Positions 33,774 through 42,896 of a stretch of DNA of 53,075 nt are shown here, piece after piece. The stretch spans positions 1 to 53,075 of the forward strand of contig CAJOJV010000012.1 in assembly GCA_905234995.1 (NCBI GenBank), given 5' to 3'. Both the position numbers and the translations under genes were made by a program. Source of the DNA: an uncultured Eubacterium sp. GTDB taxonomy: Bacteria; Bacillota; Clostridia; Oscillospirales; Acutalibacteraceae. How positions within the stretch are numbered: the first letter of the stretch is position 1; every line of letters begins with the position of its first letter. Below the pieces are notes generated by a model that was given only the letters and a program-made list of their open reading frames with translations, was not told the DNA's origin and did not search any database.

Positions 33774-34783
33774 ATATACTCGGAATTGAATCCTCCTGCG
33801 ATGAAACTGCCGCGGCAGTCGTTGAAAACGGCAGGCTTGTAAAATCGAATATCGTTGCCAGCTCGCTTGAGGAGCATAAGCTTTACGGCGGCGTCGTGCC
33901 CGAAATCGCCTCCCGCCGTCACGCGGAATGTATCAGCGCAGTGGTTGCCGAGGCTTTGGAAAAGGCTTCCTGCACCCTTGATGATATTGATGCAATCGCA
34001 GTAACCTATGCGCCGGGGCTTATCGGTGCGCTCCTCGTTGGCGTTAATTTTGCAAAGGGTCTGGCTGCCGCTTCCGGAAAGCCGCTCGTGCCCGTGCATC
34101 ATCTGCGCTCGCACATTGCTTCAAATTATCTCACCTCGGACGTTGAGCCTCCGTTTCTTTGCCTCATCGTCAGCGGCGGGCATTCCCATATCGTTGCCGT
34201 GAACAGCTATACGGATTATAAGGTCATCGGCAAAACGCGGGACGACGCGGCGGGCGAGGCGCTTGATAAAGCGGGCAGAACGCTCGGGCTTCCTTATCCC
34301 GGCGGCATAAGTATAGATAAAATCAGCAAAGAGGGGAATGCGGATGCGTTCAAATTCCCGCACCCGCGCGTTGAGGGCGCACCCTATGATTTTTCCTTCA
34401 GCGGGCTTAAAACCGCGGTTATAAACACCGTGCACAACGCTCAGCAGAAGGGCGAGGATATCCCCGTTGCGGATTTGGCGGCTTCATTTCAGAAAAATGT
34501 CGTTGCCTGCTTAACCGAAAAATTAGAGGCGGTTGCTCTTGATTTCGGCTATGATAAAATCGTGCTCGCGGGCGGCGTTTCCGCAAATTCGCTCCTCCGC
34601 TCGGAATGTGAAAAAATGTGCAGGGCTCACGGCTGGGCGCTGCAGCTGCCGGAGCTTAAATACTGCGGTGATAACGGCGCAATGGTTGCCGCTCAGGGCT
34701 ATTATGAATTCCTTGCGGGCACACGCGCTTCATCAAATCTGAATGCTTATGCCACGATGCCGATTGATGAGGCAGAGTTCTAA
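33770..34783 (+). CDS. tsaD: tRNA threonylcarbamoyladenosine transferase
   Basis: 337 residues, full length. TsaD moves the threonylcarbamoyl group to A37 of ANN-decoding tRNAs, with TsaB and TsaE. Seen: ILGIESSCDETAAAVVENG at the start, the metal-binding VHHLRSHIAS (two His), LIVSGGHSHIV, GKTRDDAAGEALDKAGRTLGLPYPGG and VLAGGVSANSLLR, all typical of the ASKHA-fold Kae1/TsaD family. Its start codon overlaps the rimI stop, so translation is coupled. No terminator is clear before the pckG promoter. Confidence 0.96.
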   Translation: MNILGIESSCDETAAAVVENGRLVKSNIVASSLEEHKLYGGVVPEIASRRHAECISAVVAEALEKASCTLDDIDAIAVTYAPGLIGALLVGVNFAKGLAAASGKPLVPVHHLRSHIASNYLTSDVEPPFLCLIVSGGHSHIVAVNSYTDYKVIGKTRDDAAGEALDKAGRTLGLPYPGGISIDKISKEGNADAFKFPHPRVEGAPYDFSFSGLKTAVINTVHNAQQKGEDIPVADLAASFQKNVVACLTEKLEAVALDFGYDKIVLAGGVSANSLLRSECEKMCRAHGWALQLPELKYCGDNGAMVAAQGYYEFLAGTRASSNLNAYATMPIDEAEF

Positions 34784-34825
34784 TTTATATTTAGAATTGT
34801 TTACAGTTTTTATATAATATTACTA

Positions 34826-34854
34826 TTGAACTTTCACAAATTCGTTGCTATAAT
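34826..34854 (+). promoter_or_regulatory. Sigma-A promoter of pckG
   Basis: TTGAAC (34826-34831), 17 bases, TATAAT (34849-34854). Confidence 0.75.
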
Positions 34855-34927
34855 ATTGTTGAAATTTGCGAAGAGTTATTTTTTAGTTTTTCGTTAATTA
34901 GATATTCTACATAAAGGAGTTGTTTTT

Positions 34928-36712
<1,785 letters not shown>

Positions 36713-36726
36713 TTAAACCTTTTATG

Positions 36727-36889
36727 CCTTCCCCTTGAGGGGAAGGGGGACCGCTTGCGGTGGATGAGGTGGAATGATTTTATATACACCTCATCAGTCG
36801 CATAAATGCGACAGCTTTTACTAGCGTAGACGCTCCCCTCTGTCACTTTGTGACATCTCCCCATTAACGGGGAGTACCTCAAGGGAAAC
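36727..36889. repeat. Hairpin-rich intergenic repeat downstream of pckG
   Basis: A chain of small hairpins with no ORF: CCTTCCCC/GGGGAAGG (36728-36745), CCGC/GCGG (36751-36760), GATGAGGTG with CACCTCATC (36763-36795), GTCGCAT/ATGCGAC (36797-36812), AGCG/CGCT (36823-36834), TGTCA/TGACA (36841-36855) and CTCCCC/GGGGAG (36857-36874). The ends CCTTGAGG and CCTCAAGG are inverted, so the whole can close on itself. I remember similar CCTTCCCCT...GATGAGGTG repeats from other gut Clostridia. Confidence 0.65.
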
Positions 36890-36906
36890 CTGATTAATAA
36901 AATATT

Positions 36907-36938
36907 AAGGGCTGTCTGAATAATGACAGCCCTTATTT
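36907..36938 (+). terminator. Terminator after pckG and its repeat
   Basis: AAGGGCTGTC (36907-36916), loop, GACAGCCCTT (36925-36934), ATTTTG. It ends 11 bases before the ATG of the next gene, so it could also act as an attenuator of that gene. Confidence 0.65.
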
Positions 36939-36948
36939 TGGGAGTATT

Positions 36949-37398
36949 ATGAACTACAATCTTTTAAACGAACAGCTAAAAGCCTTAACCGACGGCGTTG
37001 ACGATTTAATTTCGAATCTTGCAAACTCCTGTGCGCTGATTTATGACGCGCTGCCCGATATCAACTGGGCGGGCTTTTATCTGCTCAAAAACGGCGTGCT
37101 CGTGCTCGGTCCGTTTCAGGGCAAACCCGCCCGCACAAAAATTGAAATCGGCAGGGGAGTCTGCGGCACCGCGGTTGCAATGGATGCCGTTCAGCGCGTG
37201 GCAGACGTTCATTCCTTTGCAGGGCATATAGCGTGCGATTCCGCTTCGCGCTCGGAAATCGTCGTCCCGCTTCATAAGGACGGCAAAATCTTCGGCGTGC
37301 TTGATATAGATAGCCCAAGCCTAAACCGCTTCACCCGGCAAGACGAACAAGGCTTAATCGCAATCGCCGAAACGATTGAGGAATTGTTGAATAGATAA
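36949..37398 (+). CDS. GAF-domain free methionine-(R)-sulfoxide reductase
   Basis: 149 residues, one GAF domain of the fRMsr type that reduces free methionine-R-sulfoxide. Seen: WAGFYLLKNGVLVLGPFQG, GRGVCGTA, VADVHSFAGHIACDSASRSEIVVPL and GVLDIDSP. Of the three Cys usual in active fRMsr, two are kept (GRGVCG and HIACD, the latter the usual catalytic one), while the first, normally in QGKPAC, is Arg (QGKPAR). Recycling by disulfide exchange may thus follow a simpler route. GGGAG precedes the ATG. Single gene ending in a strong bidirectional terminator. Confidence 0.88.
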   Translation: MNYNLLNEQLKALTDGVDDLISNLANSCALIYDALPDINWAGFYLLKNGVLVLGPFQGKPARTKIEIGRGVCGTAVAMDAVQRVADVHSFAGHIACDSASRSEIVVPLHKDGKIFGVLDIDSPSLNRFTRQDEQGLIAIAETIEELLNR

Positions 37399-37404
37399 AT
37401 GTAG

Positions 37405-37429
37405 GGGACGCCGACTCGGCGTCCCGCTT
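37405..37429. terminator. Bidirectional terminator
   Basis: GGGACGCCGA (37405-37414), one-base loop, TCGGCGTCCC (37416-37425), then a T-rich stretch. It lies between two convergent genes. Confidence 0.7.
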
Positions 37430-37450
37430 TCTTTATTATTATTATGCTTT

Positions 37451-37885
37451 TCAGTCAGGCAGCGGCTCATTCAAAGCCCAAGGCAAAGTGATGCTGTAGA
37501 AAATAATTCCAAAGTATTCTCCCTTCTGTTTATTTGGGAAACAGCCGAGAATATCATCGGGGCTTGTAATAACGGCAGAGGTAAACGCTTTATCTTTAAA
37601 ATCAAATTCGTATCCGCCGTGCTCTGCAACCTTGCCGCAAACCGTGTAACACGCATCGTAGCTTATCGTGCCATCGTCATTTTGATACAAGATTGTTTCA
37701 TCGGGTCGAGTAATATCAACGCCAAAGTCGTTTAGCCATTCATCAGCGCTTGGAAGAAAATCCTTTATTAGCGCGCAATAATTTCGGCAGGCAGAGCAGT
37801 CGCAAAGCGAGTGGGCTTTGTAGTATTCCCTTGTGTTTTCAATATCAACTGTAAACTTATAACTGTCTTTTTCAATTGTTTTCAT
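37451..37885 (-). CDS. Hypothetical protein with CxC-x2-C-x3-C motif
   Basis: 144 residues, soluble, no signal peptide. Near the N-terminus (about residues 22-37) stands YYKAHSLCDCSACRNYC, a tight Cys cluster that could bind metal. Later parts are FGVDITRPDETILYQNDDG and YTVCGKVAEHGGYEFDF. I remember similar YxxHxLCxCxxCRNY proteins in Firmicutes without a known function. The ribosome site is weak (CGGTGATAAA before ATG) and the promoter unclear. It faces the fRMsr gene and lies downstream of the tmRNA region on the same strand, with terminators between. Confidence 0.7.
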   Translation of the reverse strand: MKTIEKDSYKFTVDIENTREYYKAHSLCDCSACRNYCALIKDFLPSADEWLNDFGVDITRPDETILYQNDDGTISYDACYTVCGKVAEHGGYEFDFKDKAFTSAVITSPDDILGCFPNKQKGEYFGIIFYSITLPWALNEPLPD

Positions 37886-37946
37886 TTTATCACCGATAAA
37901 AGTATATCATATAAAAAATAATAAGTATAGTCTTTTATGAGAAAAC

Positions 37947-37978
37947 CGTTTGATTACCTAAAATCTATCTCCACCAAA
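37947..37978. repeat. Direct repeat copy A (32 bases), tmRNA-end-like
   Basis: Identical over 32 bases to 38170-38201. On the plus strand it ends ATCTATCTCCACCAAA, which resembles the 3' acceptor end of tmRNA (ATCTCCACCA) although the gene itself is on the minus strand. Confidence 0.75.
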
Positions 37979-37985
37979 AAAGGAA

Positions 37986-38013
37986 GAGCACCCTAAACGG
38001 GTGCTCCTTTTTT
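37986..38013 (+). terminator. Terminator-like hairpin in the duplicated segment
   Basis: GAGCACCC (37986-37993), loop, GGGTGCTC (37999-38006), CTTTTTT. No plus-strand gene ends here. It is the counterpart of the tmRNA terminator at 38205-38226. Confidence 0.65.
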
Positions 38014-38037
38014 ATGATTACGAGTGGAATATAACTG

Positions 38038-38055
38038 TTTGGCGGAGATGGCGGT
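38038..38055 (-). repeat. Partial copy of the tmRNA 3' end
   Basis: TTTGGCGGAGATGGCGGT matches the true tmRNA end TTTGGTGGAGATGGCGGT (38232-38249) at 17 of 18 positions, in the same orientation; the similarity fades further in. Confidence 0.65.
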
Positions 38056-38060
38056 GCGTC

Positions 38061-38156
38061 GATTATTGCTTCAATCACCGCAGGTAATACTGTGCATTAC
38101 CTGAAAGTGATTTACGCAACAATCTCCTTTCCCCAAAATGCAAAAGCATTTTGGGG
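38061..38156. repeat. Long interrupted hairpin plus short perfect hairpin
   Basis: Arms pair outside-in: GATT (38061) with AATC (38121), TGC with GCA, AATCAC (38073-38078) with GTGATT (38107-38112), AGGTAAT (38082-38088) with ATTACCT (38096-38102). Next to it CCCCAAAATGC, AAAA loop, GCATTTTGGGG (38131-38156). No ORF. Confidence 0.65.
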
Positions 38157-38169
38157 ACCCCGATAAAAA

Positions 38170-38201
38170 CGTTTGATTACCTAAAATCTATCTCCACCAA
38201 A
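38170..38201. repeat. Direct repeat copy C (32 bases), identical to 37947-37978
   Basis: Its end ATCTCCACCAAATAAAA also forms a long inverted repeat with the tmRNA end across the terminator (38191-38242), so the terminator stem could extend into the tmRNA acceptor arm. Confidence 0.75.
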
Positions 38202-38204
38202 TAA

Positions 38205-38226
38205 AAGAGGCACCCGTTTGGGTGCC
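38205..38226 (-). terminator. Terminator of tmRNA
   Basis: Minus strand: GGCACCC, loop, GGGTGCC (plus 38209-38226), followed by a T-rich run. Confidence 0.75.
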
Positions 38227-38233
38227 TTTTATT

Positions 38234-38582
38234 TGGTGGAGATGGCGGTAATCGAAACCGCGTCCAAAATCAGCTTGACAAGGGCTCTACGAGTGTAGTT
38301 TATCCTTTAAGTTTCCCCTCACAGGGCGATGATAAACAATCTCCCTGCTGCGGTAGGCTCTGATACCTGATGAATGCCGAGCCGCTCACTCATTCATGTT
38401 CGCCACTAAACGACGCCTGCACCAAAGCCGTGGCACTCTATGGGCAGACGAAGGCGCGCTTACGCAGCCTTAAGAACTGTACTATTATTGTCAGTTAATT
38501 TTAAAGTGTTACTTTTAAAGCGGTGCAACTCCGCTACTCGCTGACCAAGCCTCACTAACCCTGTCGAAATCCTTTCATCCCC
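38234..38582 (-). ncRNA. ssrA: Transfer-messenger RNA
   Basis: 349 nt on the minus strand. The 5' end GGGGATGAAAGGATTTCGACAG and the 3' end GGTTTCGATTACC...CATCTCCACCA form the tRNA-like domain with an encoded CCA. The tag frame ends ACA GTT CTT AAG GCT GCG TAA, with the stop in the loop of a stem (AAGGC...GCCTT). It reads about DNNSTVLKAA if the resume codon is GAC after TTAACT. Most tags end in -LAA or -VAA, so -KAA is odd. It rescues stalled ribosomes with SmpB, whose gene lies 179 bases upstream. I could not find a convincing promoter directly upstream. Confidence 0.93.
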
Positions 38583-38599
38583 TCGTCAAAACACACTCC

Positions 38600-38689
38600 G
38601 TGATTGGCAGTAATTTGCTTTGCAAATCACTTAATAATCACTCCGTATGTTTCTCCTCTCCGCAAAATTACATCAGCGTAATTTTGCGG
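38600..38689. repeat. Hairpins between smpB and ssrA
   Basis: GTGATT (38600-38605) pairs with AATCAC (38625-38630) around an ATTTGC/GCAAAT core, and CCGCAAAATTAC (38660-38671) pairs with GTAATTTTGCGG (38678-38689). The GTGATT/AATCAC pair also occurs in the hairpin on the other side of ssrA. Confidence 0.6.
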
Positions 38690-38761
38690 TAATGGGTACT
38701 GATAAGCAATAAATACTTGTGATGCAAAAGGGTTGCCGAAACAATTAAGTTTTAGTTTTTG

Positions 38762-39226
38762 TTAATATCTTTCTTTTATCGCTCTTTCAATTGTGCGGTT
38801 GGCGTCCTTTTGCGCCTGAACTGCGCGTTTATCGTAAAGCTTTTTACCTTTACACAGCCCGATTTCAAGCTTTGCCCTGCCGTTTTTGATATATAAATTC
38901 AGCGGCACGATGCTGAGCCCCTGCTGCTGCGATTGACCGAAAAGCTTCATAATCTCGCGCTTGTGCATCAGCAGCCTCTTTTTGCGCATCGGGTCTCTGT
39001 TAAATCGGTTGCCCTGCTCGTATGGCGAAATGTGCATACCGATTGCAAACATCTCGCCGTCGTCCACACTGCAGAATGAATCCTTCAGGTTAACTCTGCC
39101 CTGGCGGATTGATTTAATCTCAGTGCCGAAAAGCTCTATCCCTGCCTCATATGTTTCAAGCACAAAATAATCGTGATAGGCTTTTTTGTTGCGGGCAATA
39201 ACCTGGATGTCCTTTTGCTCAGCCAA
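38762..39226 (-). CDS. smpB: SsrA-binding protein
   Basis: 154 residues from a TTG start (or 156 from ATG at 39232). SmpB binds the tRNA-like end of tmRNA and brings it to stalled ribosomes. OB-fold motifs: [39 protein letters not shown] and the C-terminal [29 protein letters not shown], given here in outline only. AGGAG is 2 bases from the ATG at 39232 but 8 from the TTG at 39226, which gives the usual N-terminus MAEQKDI; TTG is therefore preferred. ssrA lies just downstream, recR upstream. Confidence 0.95.
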   Translation of the reverse strand: MAEQKDIQVIARNKKAYHDYFVLETYEAGIELFGTEIKSIRQGRVNLKDSFCSVDDGEMFAIGMHISPYEQGNRFNRDPMRKKRLLMHKREIMKLFGQSQQQGLSIVPLNLYIKNGRAKLEIGLCKGKKLYDKRAVQAQKDANRTIERAIKERY

Positions 39227-39297
39227 AGCCATCACTCCTTTCTTCGCTCCTTTTCCGGCAAAAATTTCGCAAAGCTGCTTTTTTGGCGGTATTTTTA

Positions 39298-39897
39298 TTA
39301 TATAAGGCTTCTGCCCTCCAGCGCTCTGGAAAGCGTAACCTCATCCGCATATTCAAGGTCTGCGCCGACAGGCACGCCGTAAGCAAGCCTTGAAACGGTT
39401 ATGCCCATCGGCTTGAGCAGACGGCTTATGTACATTGCCGTAGCCTCGCCCTCAACCGTGGGGTTCGTCGCCATAATAACCTCTTCAACAACGCCGTCGG
39501 AAAGCCTTGCAATCAGCTCCTTAATCCTGATTTGGTCGGGGCCGATATTGTCCATAGGTGAAATTGCGCCGTGCAGCACGTGGTAAGTGCCGTTGTATTC
39601 GTGCGTGCGCTCAATTGCGGCAACGTCGCGCGGGTCCTCAACAACGCAGATAACGCTTTTATCCCTCGTTTCGCTCTTGCAAATCGGGCAAAGCTCGTCG
39701 TCAGCCAAATCGCAGCAGATTTTGCACTGCTTGATTTTTGTGTGCGCGTCCGTAATTGCGTTTGCAAATTCCTGCGCCTCAGCCTTAGTCAGCCCAAGCA
39801 CGTAAAATGCCATTCGCTGCGCGGTTTTATGGCCTATGCCCTGCATACGCTCAAATTGGTCTATTAAGTTTTGAAGCGGTGCTAAATTATAAGCCAT
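39298..39897 (-). CDS. recR: Recombination mediator protein
   Basis: 199 residues, full length. A helix-hairpin-helix N-terminus ([15 protein letters not shown]), a zinc finger ([16 protein letters not shown]) and a Toprim domain ([31 protein letters not shown]) appear in order. RecR works with RecO/RecF in loading RecA at gaps. GAGGA precedes the ATG. It follows ybaB by 57 bases in the classical dnaX-ybaB-recR order. Confidence 0.97.
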   Translation of the reverse strand: MAYNLAPLQNLIDQFERMQGIGHKTAQRMAFYVLGLTKAEAQEFANAITDAHTKIKQCKICCDLADDELCPICKSETRDKSVICVVEDPRDVAAIERTHEYNGTYHVLHGAISPMDNIGPDQIRIKELIARLSDGVVEEVIMATNPTVEGEATAMYISRLLKPMGITVSRLAYGVPVGADLEYADEVTLSRALEGRSLI

Positions 39898-39954
39898 TGT
39901 TTTTCCTCAATAACATTTGTGCATTGCAATTATATTTGCGCTTCGCGCAAGTTT

Positions 39955-40299
39955 TTAAAGTCCCGGAATATTAAGCCCACCCGTTACGGCAGAAAGCTCT
40001 CTTTCTTCCTCTTCCTCAATCTGGCGCATAGCCTCGTTGAGTGCGGCAAGCAGCATATCCTCAAGCATTTCAACATCCTCGGGGTCAACAACCTCGGGGT
40101 TAATGCCGATTGCCTTTATTTCTCTTTTGCCGCTTACGGTAACCTCAACCATACCGCCGCCCGAGGAAACAACGTAATCCTTCTCCTCAAGCTCAGCCTT
40201 TTTATTCTCAATATTTGCCTGCATCTGTTGCGCCTGTTTAAGCATTGACTGCATATTCTGCGGGCCGCCGCCCATTCCCTTTGGTAATCTTGCTTTCAT
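39955..40299 (-). CDS. YbaB/EbfC family nucleoid-associated protein
   Basis: 114 residues. It has the Gly/Met-rich start MKARLPKGMGGGPQNMQSM, a coiled-coil helix (LKQAQQMQANIENKKAELEEK), then VTVSGKREIKAIGINPEVVDPEDVEMLEDML, as in YbaB dimers that bind DNA. Its role is nucleoid organisation. AAGGAG precedes the ATG by a short space, and it sits 9 bases after dnaX. Confidence 0.93.
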   Translation of the reverse strand: MKARLPKGMGGGPQNMQSMLKQAQQMQANIENKKAELEEKDYVVSSGGGMVEVTVSGKREIKAIGINPEVVDPEDVEMLEDMLLAALNEAMRQIEEEEERELSAVTGGLNIPGL

Positions 40300-40308
40300 T
40301 TTTTCTCC

Positions 40309-42063
40309 TTATCTGATGTCAATATTTATATTTCCCTGCGCCTTTGCAATCAAATCCTCAAGCGGGTCGCGCTTCGGCGCACTGTCATCCTTCTGTTTGA
40401 AAAGCCCAAGCTTAAACTTGGTGCCCGTCAGCTCAAACAGCGCCTGCCTGATTGCCTTTGAATGGGTAGGGATTTTAATGAATTCGCGTATGGTCGGATT
40501 GTTGCTTTCAAGCAGGAAGAATTCGCCCCTTGTGTAACCCTTTGCGCCGTTCAGTATTCCGTAAAGCGCAATGTCCGCCTTGTAAATCAAATCCATAAAA
40601 TCCGGCCACTGTGCAAACAGCGTCGTCTCGGGCGTCTGCGGCTGCATCTCGGAAGCCTGCTCCCGAACGGGTGCGGGCGGCTCCGTTTGCGGTGCCGGCA
40701 TCGCTTCCTCGGCGGGCGGTTCAGGCTCCTGCATAATCGGTGCGGGAGGCTCCTCCTGCGGCTCGTCGCGCCACGGCGGAACGTCGTCCTCCTCAGTCTG
40801 CCGCTCGGGCGCAATCGGATTTATTTCAGGCTCGGGAACGGCTTTTGCAACGGGAGGCGCAGGCTTAGGCTTTTCCGTAATAACGGTTTTAACCTTGACC
40901 TGTTCAACCGGCACGGCGCCGCTTTTAACGGCTCTTTCAAGCGAAGCAAGCCTGTCAAGCACGGCGTCCGCAGAGCTGTCCAGCTTCGGCTCGCAAAGCT
41001 TGATGAAGCTCATCTCCATCTCAATTCTTGCGTTTGCGCCGCTCTTGATTTTCGTCAGCGCGTCCTGGAATAAATCAAGCGCATATATAATGGTCGGCAG
41101 CGTGAAGCTCTCTGCGCTCTGCTGAATGGTTTTGTATTCATCATCGGTGCAGATAATCAGCTCTCTGCTCTTGTTAACGGTTTTAACGATAAGAAAATTA
41201 CGCAGGTGGTTAATCATTTCAACGCACAGGCGCTCCATATCATAGCTGTTCTGATGCAGGCGGCTGATGATGTTCAGCGCCTCACCGCTGTCCCTGTTGC
41301 AAACGGCGTCCGAAAGCTCATAAAGCGCCTCCTTGCCTGCGATTCCCGCAACCTCGGAAACGAGCGCCTCGTCAATCGCCCTGCCTCTGCCCGCGCATTG
41401 GTCAAGGATTGAAAGCGCGTCACGCATACCGCCGTCCGCAATTCTTGCAATCAGAATTGCCGCCTCGTCGGTCAGCTCAATATTCTCAAAGCCCGCAACC
41501 TGCTTTAAGCGGATTGCCATCGTCTCGGGCTGAATACGTTTGAAATCAAAGCGCTGGCAGCGGGAAAGAATGGTAGCCGGCAGCTTGTGAACCTCGGTCG
41601 TTGCAAGAATGAAAATAACGTGAGCGGGCGGCTCCTCAAGCGTTTTCAGCAGCGCGTTGAACGCACCCGTTGAAAGCATATGCACCTCGTCAATGATATA
41701 AACGCGGTATTTTCCGCGGGAGGGAGTGTAGTTAGCCTCCTCGCGCAAATCGCGGATGTTATCTACGCCGTTGTTTGAAGCTGCGTCAATTTCAACAACG
41801 TCGTAAATCGTGCCCGCGTCAAGCCCCTTGCAGATTTCGCATTCGTTGCAGGGCTCGCCGTCACGGCTGTTTTCGCAGTTAACCGCCTTTGCCAGAATTT
41901 TGGCGCAGGTGGTTTTGCCCGTGCCCCTTGATCCCGTGAATAAATAGGCGTGGGATATGCGGTTTTCCTTTATTTCGTTAATCAGGGTTGAGGTAACGTG
42001 CTCCTGCCCGTAAACGTCGGCAAAAACCTTTGGCCTGTATTTCCTGTATAAAACCTGATACAT
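40309..42063 (-). CDS. dnaX: DNA polymerase III subunit gamma/tau
   Basis: 584 residues from the ATG at 42063 (GAGGTG upstream; the frame opens 8 codons earlier without a site). Clamp-loader ATPase: MYQVLYRKYRPKVFADVYGQ, Walker A GSRGTGKTT, the four-Cys zinc module (CENSRDGEPCNECEIC), Walker B IIDEVHML and sensor ATTEVHKLPATILSRCQRF. Domain III follows to about residue 370. Then comes a Pro/Glu-rich linker (about 385-480) and a C-terminal tau-type domain. No slippery frameshift sequence was seen. First protein gene of dnaX-ybaB-recR, behind the SRP RNA. Confidence 0.97.
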   Translation of the reverse strand: MYQVLYRKYRPKVFADVYGQEHVTSTLINEIKENRISHAYLFTGSRGTGKTTCAKILAKAVNCENSRDGEPCNECEICKGLDAGTIYDVVEIDAASNNGVDNIRDLREEANYTPSRGKYRVYIIDEVHMLSTGAFNALLKTLEEPPAHVIFILATTEVHKLPATILSRCQRFDFKRIQPETMAIRLKQVAGFENIELTDEAAILIARIADGGMRDALSILDQCAGRGRAIDEALVSEVAGIAGKEALYELSDAVCNRDSGEALNIISRLHQNSYDMERLCVEMINHLRNFLIVKTVNKSRELIICTDDEYKTIQQSAESFTLPTIIYALDLFQDALTKIKSGANARIEMEMSFIKLCEPKLDSSADAVLDRLASLERAVKSGAVPVEQVKVKTVITEKPKPAPPVAKAVPEPEINPIAPERQTEEDDVPPWRDEPQEEPPAPIMQEPEPPAEEAMPAPQTEPPAPVREQASEMQPQTPETTLFAQWPDFMDLIYKADIALYGILNGAKGYTRGEFFLLESNNPTIREFIKIPTHSKAIRQALFELTGTKFKLGLFKQKDDSAPKRDPLEDLIAKAQGNINIDIR

Positions 42064-42087
42064 ATTCACACCTCGCTTTCTTAACAT

Positions 42088-42231
42088 AAAACGGTTGCAT
42101 CTTTAACGTAACGTACAGACTTGTCTGCGGCGCACAGAATAATCCACTTATTGCTGCTCGGTTCCCCGCCTGACAAGGTTCGTAGCATCCTGTCGCACAG
42201 GGCCCATACGCTACGCTAAAAACGCAACCGC
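42088..42231 (-). ncRNA. ffs: Signal recognition particle RNA
   Basis: About 140 nt. The conserved SRP54-binding hairpin is seen as TTGTCAGGCGGGGAACCGAGCAGCA (read in two parts: TTGTCAGG, CGG-GGAA-CCG loop, AGCAGCA). The outer ends CGGTTGC and GCAACCG (42092-42098 and 42224-42230) pair, and inner arms GCGTAGCGTA and TACGTTACGT continue the stem. A T run follows the 3' end. The place directly ahead of dnaX is the one known for Bacillus scr. It forms the core of SRP with Ffh. Confidence 0.9.
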
Positions 42232-42246
42232 TTAAATTGTGTATAT

Positions 42247-42275
42247 ATTATATACTATTATTATTCGGAAATCAA
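42247..42275 (-). promoter_or_regulatory. Sigma-A promoter of SRP RNA (and dnaX)
   Basis: Minus strand: TTGATT (42275-42270), 17 bases, TATAAT (42252-42247). The -35 box lies within the last codons of the flavin reductase gene. Confidence 0.75.
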
Positions 42276-42764
42276 CACTTTTTCAATTTCTCCGTAATAA
42301 ATATAATGAAAATCGTTTTCGGGATAATTGTCCGGAATAATGCTTTCGTCAAGCATATCCTCGGGGCTGAATTTGCCCTTTGCAACCTTGCGGCAAATCA
42401 GCACAAGCTTTGCCTCCTCAAAATATGGCGCAGCCTCGTCAAAGCAGGGGGTCAGTCCCGTTTCGGCAGCCTTGTCCGTATCCCTGCCGCTCTTCGTGCC
42501 GCAAAGCCCGAGCGCCGCTTTTTTCTCCGCAGGATAAAAGCTCAGCGTGAAATAACCGTTTGCGTTCAGGAATTCCTCGGTGTATCTCTGCGGGCGGATG
42601 TAAACCGTTGCCATATCCTTGCCCCAGAGCTCGCCGATTGCGCCCCAGGAAACCGTCATCGTGTTAAAGCCGTCCGCAGCTCCCGCGGTAACGAGCCCCC
42701 ATTGCTTTGAAAGCAAATCAACAAAATTTTCCTTAACATCCTTTATATTAATCTCTTTGAACAT
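42261..42764 (-). CDS. Flavin reductase-like FMN-binding protein
   Basis: 167 residues. Split-barrel flavin-binding domain: NTMTVSWGAIGELWGKDMATVYIRPQRYT (substrate and FMN side), ANGYFTLSFYP, then GTKSGRDTDKAAETGL, all typical of the flavin reductase/flavoredoxin family. It moves electrons from NAD(P)H or ferredoxin to FMN or to another acceptor; the acceptor is not readable. AAGGAG precedes the ATG, and a promoter is at 42793-42821. Single gene; its end overlaps the SRP RNA promoter. Confidence 0.87.
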   Translation of the reverse strand: MFKEINIKDVKENFVDLLSKQWGLVTAGAADGFNTMTVSWGAIGELWGKDMATVYIRPQRYTEEFLNANGYFTLSFYPAEKKAALGLCGTKSGRDTDKAAETGLTPCFDEAAPYFEEAKLVLICRKVAKGKFSPEDMLDESIIPDNYPENDFHYIYYGEIEKVLISE

Positions 42765-42792
42765 ATAATCAGCTCCTTAATTTCTTTATGTT

Positions 42793-42821
42793 ATTATATT
42801 AAATAAAAAATAAAAAATCAA
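42793..42821 (-). promoter_or_regulatory. Sigma-A promoter of the flavin reductase gene
   Basis: Minus strand: TTGATT (42821-42816), 17 bases, TATAAT (42798-42793). Confidence 0.7.
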
Positions 42822-42896
42822 CCGAAAAAGGAAACTTGCCGAAAGGCGGTTATTATGATAAAATCATTCTTTGAAATTTCTTTATTATTTCTTTAA

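Noticed and set aside
37886-38234. Insertion sequence downstream of tmRNA
   Set aside because: Repeats and hairpins are present, but there is no room for a transposase and no ORF with such a pattern.
40462-41073. Plus-strand 203-residue ORF opposite dnaX
   Set aside because: Arg/Leu-rich shadow of the Pro/Glu-rich dnaX linker, with no ribosome site or family resemblance.
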